Source of the DNA: Niabella yanshanensis
GTDB lineage: Bacteria > Bacteroidota > Bacteroidia > Chitinophagales > Chitinophagaceae
DNA length: 64,000 nt
Reading direction: 5' to 3'
Assembly (NCBI RefSeq): GCF_034424215.1
Contig: NZ_CP139960.1
Location: forward strand, 744,001-808,000
Under the pieces are notes generated by a model, which was not told the origin of the DNA, did no database searches, and saw only the letters and a list, made by a program, of their open reading frames with translations. Shown piece after piece: positions 53,609 to 61,553 of the stretch; positions within the stretch are counted from its first letter, which is position 1, and every line of letters starts with the position of its first letter. Position numbers and translations under genes: made by a program.

Positions 53609-54672
53609 TATTTGAGAATTTTAGCCTTTATTTTTTCAAAAGCTTTTTGAGAAGTAGCGTCTAATTCATGATTGATATTCTTATATTTTTCTATCAATAA
53701 TTCTTTATTATCCTCCAACAATTTTATTTTACTGTCTAAATCTGAAAGAAAGTTTTCATCGTCTATCTTCACATTATAATCCAGTAAATCTAATTCTTCC
53801 ATCAATCCCCGATGCTTAGGATGATTTTCTAGCGCAATTACAGGTGTATTGAAACCAATAGGCAATATTTGACCATGGCCACGCATAGCTAAAACAAATT
53901 CTGCATACTTATAGTAACCTATCATTTTATCCGAATGATCAAATGCAAACTTTCCAAAATCCAAAACTTCTGTATTATCGATTCCTGAACTTATTTCCTT
54001 AGAAATGGATACATCGTCTATAACATGTGGAGCAAAAATTACTTTATACTTCTTAGACAAATCTTTAGTAATCTCTCTCATTTCATTTATAAACTTTTCT
54101 ACTTTTTGCTCTGAACCAAATCTATTAATTGGCTTATCGTTCGCCAATTGTATTATAATATATTTTTTTTCTTCTAACCTTTCATATTCAGTATTCAAAT
54201 CTATATGAAAGCCCGGATCAGGAATAACCTCGGCATCAATACCAGTTTGATTAAAAAGACGATTGTAGCTTCCATCATTTCTAACTGAGAAAAAAGAAGC
54301 ATTTGCAAGTGTTTCTTTAAGATGTATTTTTCCTCTTTCAGGAATTCCGCCTTCTTCTATCCAATAATTATATCCCACCCCATATACGATATAAGGGATT
54401 TTTATTTGGCGTATTAATTCTTTATCTATTAACCAAAACCAGCCATTGGGCCAATGGGCGCCATGAATAATCCCCCCCCCACCAATTACTAACAAATCAT
54501 ATTTTTTATTTATAACTTCATTAATGTAATATTCATCAAAGTTTCTTCCCTGGATATTGGTATTTCCAATATAATCAATATCCAAATAGTTTCTTAATAG
54601 ATTCTTGACCCCGATGCCTAAAGCATAATCACCAATATTATAATTTAAACAATACGCATGTAAAACTCTCAT
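53608..54672 (-). CDS. polysaccharide pyruvyl transferase family protein
   Basis: The 354-aa product has the WcaK/CsaB-like pattern: NYNIGDYALGIGVKNLL at the N-terminus, LLVIGGGGIIHG, ASFFSVRNDGSYNRL, VIPDPGF, and EFVLAMRGHGQILPIGFNTPVIAL. Such enzymes transfer pyruvate from PEP to sugars as a ketal, or act as related transferases, adding negative charge. Its start codon follows a heptamer tandem repeat that fills the gap to the upstream gene, so its translation may vary with repeat number. Confidence 0.88.
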   Translation of the reverse strand: MRVLHAYCLNYNIGDYALGIGVKNLLRNYLDIDYIGNTNIQGRNFDEYYINEVINKKYDLLVIGGGGIIHGAHWPNGWFWLIDKELIRQIKIPYIVYGVGYNYWIEEGGIPERGKIHLKETLANASFFSVRNDGSYNRLFNQTGIDAEVIPDPGFHIDLNTEYERLEEKKYIIIQLANDKPINRFGSEQKVEKFINEMREITKDLSKKYKVIFAPHVIDDVSISKEISSGIDNTEVLDFGKFAFDHSDKMIGYYKYAEFVLAMRGHGQILPIGFNTPVIALENHPKHRGLMEELDLLDYNVKIDDENFLSDLDSKIKLLEDNKELLIEKYKNINHELDATSQKAFEKIKAKILK

Positions 54673-54673
54673 T

Positions 54674-54704
54674 ATTATTTATTATTTATTATTTATTATT
54701 TATT
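54674..54704. repeat. AAATAAT-type heptamer tandem repeat
   Basis: Four full copies and a partial one of ATTATTT (plus strand) fill the 27-bp gap between the ATP-grasp gene's stop (inside the array) and the pyruvyltransferase start at 54672. Slippage would change the length of the ribosome-binding region by 7 bp per unit. Confidence 0.85.
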
Positions 54705-55983
54705 GTCTCTCCAGTAGTGCCTCGATGTTATCTGGAGCAAATACAGGAATTTTCAGATTTTTATAAACTTCATATCTCTCTTTGTAAGAATCATCAATGA
54801 AAATTGCATCGTGGTGGGCTATATACTCATATTTGAAGTGTGTTTCCTTTAAGTGAATTATATTATCAAAAATTTTATTAAGATGATATTTTTCTAGGCT
54901 TTCATTAATATCATAAGCATGTTTTGTTATTAAGTAAATTTTTTTCCCATAATTAATACATTGAAATATAAATGACAATAAAGTTATATTCACGTTGTTT
55001 CTAATAATCAAACAATCATCAAAATCTACATATATATGATTATAGTCTATTTTTAGTTTATATTTGTTATCCAGTGCCCTATCTAATTCTATTTCGTAAT
55101 TATTAACAAATAATTCCACATCATAATCAAATGCATCGAACAAACTTAGTAATGAGAAATTAACTCCGATATTTCTGTGCAAACTTGATGAACCTCCAAA
55201 TCTAGCAGCAATTTCCAGTAGAGTGAAAACACCTTCATTATTAAGTTTTAGTTGAACAAACCAAGCTCCACGAAATTTTATTTTTGAATTAATTGTTTCT
55301 ACAATCTTTTTGATTTCATCCTCTTTCTCTAAAAACATTATAGTATTTACACTAATACCATTTAAAACCCTTTTTCGTAGTCTTGGACCATAAAACCGAA
55401 GATTACCGTACCTATCAGTAAAACAATCTACAGTTAACTCTTCACCAGGTAAATATTCTAGTATTAATGAATTGGGATATTTTAAAAACTGTTGTTCTAA
55501 CTCTTCTTTAGAGTTAACTCTCGAAGCTCCTCTTGAGCCATAACCAATGTCCGGTTTCATGAATAATGGAAAATCTTCAACCTGTACATTTTCTTTTGTA
55601 TATATACGAGGGCAAGGAACAACACTACTCAGTAAACTATACGTTTTTTTCTTAGACAAACAAATTTGATTGACCTCATTGGATGAGCCAATAATTTTAC
55701 AATTTATTTTATCTCGAATTTCAGAAAATTTAGCTATTACAGAATCCATAGCAGGATATATAGCGTCTATTTGGTGTTCTTCAATTATTTTATTGATTGC
55801 AGAAACAAAATCCTCATCATCAAAGAATGGAACATTCCCAATATAATTTTCAAAGATAAATTTCCCGTGATCATCTACGCTATTGGCCCCAAACAATTTA
55901 AAGTGTCTTGAATATTTCAATGAACGGTAGATTTCTAAAGCAATTTCGGAACCACAAGGGAATACTAATATGTTTAATTCCAT
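54700..55983 (-). CDS. ATP-grasp ligase fused to HAD-like domain
   Basis: The 427-aa protein has an N-terminal Rossmann-like region (ILVFPCGSEIALEIYRSL), then an ATP-grasp domain (about 100-290) with FPLFMKPDIGYGSRGASRV, LILEYLPGEELTVDCF and the metal-binding LLEIAARFGGSSS. The last 120 residues resemble a HAD-type phosphatase: YVDFDDCLI (DxD motif) and IFIDDSYKERYE. ATP-grasp proteins ligate carboxyl groups to amines or hydroxyls. The fusion suggests it attaches an amino acid-like group to a nucleotide sugar, but the substrate is unknown. Confidence 0.8.
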   Translation of the reverse strand: MELNILVFPCGSEIALEIYRSLKYSRHFKLFGANSVDDHGKFIFENYIGNVPFFDDEDFVSAINKIIEEHQIDAIYPAMDSVIAKFSEIRDKINCKIIGSSNEVNQICLSKKKTYSLLSSVVPCPRIYTKENVQVEDFPLFMKPDIGYGSRGASRVNSKEELEQQFLKYPNSLILEYLPGEELTVDCFTDRYGNLRFYGPRLRKRVLNGISVNTIMFLEKEDEIKKIVETINSKIKFRGAWFVQLKLNNEGVFTLLEIAARFGGSSSLHRNIGVNFSLLSLFDAFDYDVELFVNNYEIELDRALDNKYKLKIDYNHIYVDFDDCLIIRNNVNITLLSFIFQCINYGKKIYLITKHAYDINESLEKYHLNKIFDNIIHLKETHFKYEYIAHHDAIFIDDSYKERYEVYKNLKIPVFAPDNIEALLERQ

Positions 55984-55989
55984 TTTATT

Positions 55990-57072
55990 CTAATTATTTT
56001 GCACTCTTAGCATTAAACGACAAATTAAATCGACTTCTTCCAACGTTAAATCATAATACAATGGTAAACATAAAACCCGTTGAGATATATCATCTGTTAC
56101 AGCAAGAGATTGAGACTCTAAGTAAGGTAACGAAGAAGCCAACGATGGATAAAAGTATCTACGGGTAAAAATTTCGTTACCATCTAATTTGGTTTTGATT
56201 TCTAATAATAATTCTTCACTTTCTAAAACAATGGGATAATAGGCGTAGTTGATGGTTGCGTCTTTGTGCCATATCGGTTTTACGGCTTTAAGGTATTTCA
56301 GTTTTTCATCATACCCCCAGGTCAATTCTTTACGCTTTTGATGTATGCGTTTGATATATTTTAAATTGACCAATCCCATCGCAGCGTGGAACTCTGAATT
56401 CTTTCCGTTTAATCCCAATTCGGCAAAAGAGTCAAAACCTGATATCCCGAAGTTACGGATATATGCCATTTTCTTCAATAAAGCTGCATCTTGGCTTATT
56501 ACCAACCCGCCTTCGGTACTGTGGTAGAGTTTGGTAGCATGAAGCGAGCAAATTGAAATATCACCATATTCAAAAACTGATTTCCCGTTGATCTCTACTC
56601 CAAAAGCATGGGCAGCGTCATAAATAACTTTCAGCTTATGTTTTTTTGCTATTTTTTCGATTGCCACTACATCACAAGGGTTGCCATACACGTGCGTGGC
56701 AAGAATGGCAGAAGTATTTTCTGTAATTGCGGCTTCAATTTTAGATGGATTTATATTTAAGGAATATTCATCAATATCCACAAATACCGGAGTACAGCCT
56801 TCCCATACAATAGAACTTGTTGTTGCAACAAAAGAAAAAGGCGTGGTAATGATTTCACCTTTTAAGTCCAATGCTTTAATCGCCATTTGGAGTGCCACAG
56901 TTCCATTGGTAACAAATAATAGATGTTTGAGTTTCAAATGCTGTTTGAGCTTCATTTCCAGGTCAGACGCTAAAGGCCCCATATTGGTCAGCCATTGACG
57001 TTGCCAGATGCCATCAATATATTTTTTGAATTCTTCTACAGGAGGAAGGAAAGGTTTGGTTACGGGAATCAT
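55990..57072 (-). CDS. DegT/DnrJ/EryC1/StrS-type sugar aminotransferase
   Basis: A 360-aa PLP enzyme: FVTNGTVALQMAIKAL, TPFSFVATTSSIVWEGCTPVFVDI, YDAAHAFG (D152) and LHATKLYHSTEGG, with the PLP lysine at K181. It transfers an amino group to a keto sugar nucleotide, giving an amino sugar that could be the acceptor for the ATP-grasp protein coded 6 bp downstream. It overlaps the flippase gene by 4 bp. No dehydratase making the keto sugar is seen in the window. Confidence 0.92.
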   Translation of the reverse strand: MIPVTKPFLPPVEEFKKYIDGIWQRQWLTNMGPLASDLEMKLKQHLKLKHLLFVTNGTVALQMAIKALDLKGEIITTPFSFVATTSSIVWEGCTPVFVDIDEYSLNINPSKIEAAITENTSAILATHVYGNPCDVVAIEKIAKKHKLKVIYDAAHAFGVEINGKSVFEYGDISICSLHATKLYHSTEGGLVISQDAALLKKMAYIRNFGISGFDSFAELGLNGKNSEFHAAMGLVNLKYIKRIHQKRKELTWGYDEKLKYLKAVKPIWHKDATINYAYYPIVLESEELLLEIKTKLDGNEIFTRRYFYPSLASSLPYLESQSLAVTDDISQRVLCLPLYYDLTLEEVDLICRLMLRVQNN

Positions 57073-58514
57073 TTTCTTAAAATTATCTGCTTAAATTCAA
57101 TTATCGCCTGTGATTTAACAAAAAAGTTTATACCCAAATATAAACCTAAATATAGGGTAGAAACAATCAAAATCTGCATAAAGTTACTTAACCTATAAAC
57201 AGGCAGTATTTGGTAATGGGTAATTAATCCCAAAACTAAACCAATAAAAATGGCTAAGGCAATAATAGGAACTAAATCTTTAAGCTGTTGCCAACCCGAA
57301 TAATCAATTAACTTACCACTATAATGCATATTGATCCAAAGCGCAAGAACTGAGTTTATTACCTGGAAATATAGCAATCCATAGATGCCAAAAAAAACAG
57401 CAATCACAATACCTGCAGTAATGATTATCTTCTTGATAATTTCTAATTTGAAAAACAAGTCGGTTCTCCCCTTTACCTTTAAAATATTCAGATTATAGGT
57501 GTGAAAAGGATATAAAATCCCCGATACGCATAAAAGCTGAAAATAGGGCACTGCTGGCAACCATTTTTCTGTCAGCAAAAGGCTAAAGATTGGTCGCGCC
57601 TCTAAAACCAATAATATCATTATCGGCGCTACCAAAAAAATAACCTGTAGCATTAATTTTTTGTATGCTTCTTTCAGCCGCTCATTGTCATTCTGAATTT
57701 TAGAAAAAACAGGAAAGGTAACCTTGTTTAATGCTGATGTTATATTCGATATTGGCAACATTCGTAATTTACTGGCTTGGGTATAATATCCCAATTCAGA
57801 AACCAGGAAAAATTTACCAATAATTATATTATATGCATAGGTATAAACCTGATCAAGTAGCCCGGAAAATGTCAGCTTATACCCATACAAAAAATGAGAT
57901 CTAAGTAATCGCTTATCAATAATAAATGAGGGTGACCATCCGGCAAACACCCAATGCTGAATGGTAAATATCGTTGTTTGTGTTAAGTACATCCATACCA
58001 GGCTCCAGACACCCCAACCCATTTTGGCAAGTGTTACCCCCACTATTCCTCCAACGACAACTGAAGGGATCTGCATCATCATCTGGACTTTAAAGCGCAT
58101 ATCTTTCGTTAGCCTGGTTGTTTGCACGCTCATAAACGCCTGTATAATAAACGTAACAGCATACAAGCGCAACAAGGATGAAAGAATAGGCTGTTTAAAG
58201 AAATCCGCGATGAGCGGACTACAGAAGAACACAATAGCGTAAACCAGTACACTAAAAATCAGGTTCATCCAGAATACTGTAGAATAGTCAAGCTGCCCCG
58301 CATCTGCTTTATGTATGAGAGAAGAAGTCATTCCACTATCTACCAAACTACCGCCAATAGCAATAAAGACCATAATCATCCCGATAAGGCCAAATTCTGA
58401 TGGCAATAATATACGCGCTAATACAATTTGCACGACAAAGCTAATTAACTGTACACTAATTTGTTGGGTAAATGTCCAGAAAACACCATGTACTGCCTGC
58501 TTGCGTAATGACAT
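57069..58514 (-). CDS. Wzx-like oligosaccharide flippase
   Basis: A 481-aa protein of the MOP superfamily (WzxC-like): about 12-14 membrane helices, starting with SLRKQAVHGVFWTFTQQ and LARILLPSEFGLIGMIMVF, then SSLLRLYAVTFIIQAF and YAYNIIIGKFFLVSELGYY. It would flip the undecaprenyl-linked repeat unit across the inner membrane. It is the first intact gene of the biosynthetic part of the locus. Confidence 0.93.
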   Translation of the reverse strand: MSLRKQAVHGVFWTFTQQISVQLISFVVQIVLARILLPSEFGLIGMIMVFIAIGGSLVDSGMTSSLIHKADAGQLDYSTVFWMNLIFSVLVYAIVFFCSPLIADFFKQPILSSLLRLYAVTFIIQAFMSVQTTRLTKDMRFKVQMMMQIPSVVVGGIVGVTLAKMGWGVWSLVWMYLTQTTIFTIQHWVFAGWSPSFIIDKRLLRSHFLYGYKLTFSGLLDQVYTYAYNIIIGKFFLVSELGYYTQASKLRMLPISNITSALNKVTFPVFSKIQNDNERLKEAYKKLMLQVIFLVAPIMILLVLEARPIFSLLLTEKWLPAVPYFQLLCVSGILYPFHTYNLNILKVKGRTDLFFKLEIIKKIIITAGIVIAVFFGIYGLLYFQVINSVLALWINMHYSGKLIDYSGWQQLKDLVPIIALAIFIGLVLGLITHYQILPVYRLSNFMQILIVSTLYLGLYLGINFFVKSQAIIEFKQIILRK

Positions 58515-58715
58515 ATTATTTTTTATTTTATCAACAATTCAATGTAATACCCACCCTGCTTTTACTGTCTAGTGTTATATCAATTGTGAAGTGTCAGGGC
58601 GACATTTGTTGCGAAAAAATATGCTTGACACGACACTCGTGATTTATGCTTTTTAAGGGGGGAAAATAAACCGCCCTGGCAAGCCACCGCTTTCCTGGTA
58701 TCTATAAAGGTGTGC

Positions 58716-60050
58716 TCATTTTCTTACATCACCTGTTTTTTCGATCATAAAATAACCGCCGGTTTTACGGCTGCCTTTCCTTTCAATTAATTTCATTGCT
58801 ACTAATTGCGCAATTTGCCGCTCCATTGTTTTTATCGGGCGATGGTTCAATATTACCAATAATTGCCTGGCCTGCGCCCCCGCATTGTTCAAAATAGCTG
58901 AAACTAAGGAACTTAATCCCTCATTTAATCCACTATTTGCTATTGCTGCAAAACCGTTACGAGAAAGTCTTCCCCGATAGCTTTAAACCCGCTATGAGCA
59001 GATTTTTCTTCCTCAAAATAATTCATAATACGCCCAATCCCGGAACCGTATTTTTTCATCCAGCCTAAATTTTAAAAACTCGGCGATCGCTTTATTTCTT
59101 GGGGTTGATTTGTAATGATTCTTCGATAAGTCCTCAACCAAAATGCAGTCGGACAATTTACGGGGATTGTAAAATTCAATTTTATCATCAAACATTTTTA
59201 AAACAGAATGGGAATCAACACGGTAATCGCGATGGATGATCATATTCAGCACAATCTCGCGGACGGCTTCCAATGGGTACTGCCATTTCTGGATGTTTTG
59301 CGCGTTGCCGGTAATAACCAGGGCGATATTAATATGCTTTTTTACAAAGTCCAATACCTTCTCCACCTGTGTAATAATGTCTGCCTGTGTGCGGGGAGCA
59401 TCTTTATTAGTAAAAATATTCTGAAACCCGCCCAACTCAATATTGGAAGCAATAGAATCGCGACTTTTGAACATTAAGTACGCTGCATTGACCGGCTTTT
59501 CTTCCCTGATTAAATTATATTTTAATAAAAAAGGCAAAGGCACTTCAGTAATAGTCATTCCCCGCACTTTCATAAACTTTATACGATGCTGCACCTTATC
59601 TAAAGAAATATCATCCAGGTTGTGCAAATGGTCGGGGTATGCGTCTCTGCTTGTATTAAGCGGTTGTAAATGCATATTTACTACTCCCGACACCGCAAGC
59701 TGATGATTCACGTTTTTTACCCGTTTGTAGTATTTTTCCCTTACAGAAACCGGCTTTACAGAATACTCCTGGATTGTCAGCAACGCAATGGTTTTGTCCT
59801 CATTTTTGATCTCCACATCAGAAATAATAACAGGGGCCATTTTATTTTTAATTTCATTGGACCACTGTGCAATAGTTTCCTTGCCTAATCCAAGCCCGTT
59901 CATTTCTCCGCTGTCTGAAATATAAACCGCTCCCCCTTTAGCATTACAAAAAGTGCCTAAAGCGATGGTCACATCAACGCCGAAAAAAGACTTGAACTCC
60001 GAGGTTTCAGCTTCTCCCCGTTCAATGATATGCCGGATATTTTGCTTCAT
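58716..60050 (-). pseudogene. AlbA_2/RecG-like ATP-binding protein gene with two frameshifts
   Basis: The intact 345-codon frame (59013-60050) has an AlbA_2-type start (ETSEFKSFF, FCNAKGGAVYI) and a GHKL-like AVREIVLNMIIHRDY, then breaks just before the family's usual ending. The ending is present in other frames: KKYGSGIGRIMNYFEEE and GEDFLVTV follow a shift near 59068-59071, and AIANSGLNEGL, RPIKTMERQIAQLVAMKLIERKG and a TGA at 58716 follow a second shift at the A run 58950-58953. Both shifts are at homopolymers, so they could also be sequencing errors. It lies inside the capsule locus, between the Wzz-like and flippase genes. Confidence 0.85.
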
Positions 60051-60427
60051 TATTTTTTACACTACCAGGTATTTCCAGGCGGATTATTTTCGCACGCTGC
60101 CAGGAATGTTTTGCAATCGTGCTGCAATCCGCCGGTTTGCCCATCCATCGTGCTTACAATATGTGAACACAGGTAAAGTATCCATCAAATCATTCTCCGT
60201 TTCTTCCTTCCATGGATAAGATATACCTGATTTTTTACCCCTACCCGCTCAATAATATCCACTACTTTCGGGCATTCTAATGCGTTAACGGTAATGGCTC
60301 CATTTCCATTGAGAAATCCACCAAGTTTCAATAATATAACGATGATGGCGACCTTCCATCATTACTACAACTTATTCAATTATTACTTTCAATGAGGTGA
60401 AAGAATACCCCTGTTAATTTGCAGAAC
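60051..60427. other. gap with short open frames, possible gene remnant
   Basis: 377 bp between the pseudogene and the Wzz-like gene. On the minus strand a short frame (about 52 codons, around 60195-60350) encodes a coherent-looking LGGFLNGNGAITVNALECP segment with VVDIIERVGVKNQVYLIHG, and another encodes MDTLPVFTYCKHDGW. They look like decayed coding sequence, but I recognise neither. Confidence 0.35.
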
Positions 60428-61528
60428 TCAGGCAACTTCTGTTAAAGCATCACGAAGCAATTTCTTGCCGCTGAGAAATAATGTCACCAGAAATATTGCT
60501 ATAAACCCACCGATAATGACTCCTTTAATTTTACCCAATCTAGACTTAGCCAATGGCAATATGGGCTCATCTACTATCTGTATCAGGGGGCGTTCTTTCA
60601 GCAAGGCCATTTTACCCGCCTCTAAGTTTTGCATCAGCGTGCTTAGCACATTCTGGTTAATTTCTGCATCCACCCGGCTGTTTTGTATAGGTACAATGCG
60701 TTGTGCCATGCGGGTAGGATTTTGATTAGGCGTAGCATCGGCCACCACTGCCGCTTTACTAATGGAACCGCTCAACCTGCTTTGTACCGAATCTACTTTT
60801 TTTTGCAGGATAGCCACGTTTTCTTCAGCACTTTTAGTTTTCGTGGTAAGGTAAAAATCATTTACATTACTTACCAAGGCCTCGTTAAATTTCTTCGAAA
60901 ACAACTCATCGGGGCTACTTACCTCAACAAGTATGATACTCAGATTTTTATCTTTTTTCTCAATATTTAAAAAATTTTTATTTAAATCATTAACCACTCT
61001 GGAAATAATGCTATCCTGTAAACGTTTCTGACTATCGTTTTTGATATTTGAATTATCGGCAACAAAACGAAACTGCTTTAGCGCCGGGTTTTCATTCCAT
61101 AACTCCCGGTAACCCTTAAAACCATCGATAAACTGGTCAATTAACAGCTTATTAGGATTATTGTTGCCAGATTGTAAGGGACTAAGCAGGGTTTTAGCCA
61201 ACATTCGCCTGGAGCGGTATAATTCGATAATATTATCTTCTTCAAATAAGCCCCCCTGGTTGCCAACGCCCAAACCAAATGCATTTGCCAAACCGGCATA
61301 AGCGCCTAAACCGCCTGATATCCCACCTTCTTCCAGTACAAAACTTGTAGTAGCAGTGTATACGGGCTTATCTAAAATAGCATAAGTTAAACCGGCAGCC
61401 CCCCCAAGTAAACCCCAAGTACCAATAATATACCACTTAGAGAGAAAATACCTGATCCAATCCCTGATAGTTAGAATTAAATCTTTCAGTGATATATCCT
61501 CATTTTTTAAATTAGTCTCGCTTGTCAT
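60428..61528 (-). CDS. Wzz-type chain-length determinant protein
   Basis: A 366-aa PCP protein: one membrane helix near residue 35-52 (WYIIGTWGLLGGAAGLTYAI), a periplasmic region with a long coiled coil, and a second helix at the C-terminus (IKGVIIGGFIAIFLVTLFL). It begins with a cytoplasmic stretch DISLKDLILTIRDWIRYF. There is no attached tyrosine-kinase domain. It controls polymer length with the Wzy-like protein and the SLBB exporter. It is 25 bp downstream of the exporter gene. Confidence 0.9.
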   Translation of the reverse strand: MTSETNLKNEDISLKDLILTIRDWIRYFLSKWYIIGTWGLLGGAAGLTYAILDKPVYTATTSFVLEEGGISGGLGAYAGLANAFGLGVGNQGGLFEEDNIIELYRSRRMLAKTLLSPLQSGNNNPNKLLIDQFIDGFKGYRELWNENPALKQFRFVADNSNIKNDSQKRLQDSIISRVVNDLNKNFLNIEKKDKNLSIILVEVSSPDELFSKKFNEALVSNVNDFYLTTKTKSAEENVAILQKKVDSVQSRLSGSISKAAVVADATPNQNPTRMAQRIVPIQNSRVDAEINQNVLSTLMQNLEAGKMALLKERPLIQIVDEPILPLAKSRLGKIKGVIIGGFIAIFLVTLFLSGKKLLRDALTEVA

Positions 61529-61553
61529 TTTTTACTGGCTGTTCGGTTTTCTA

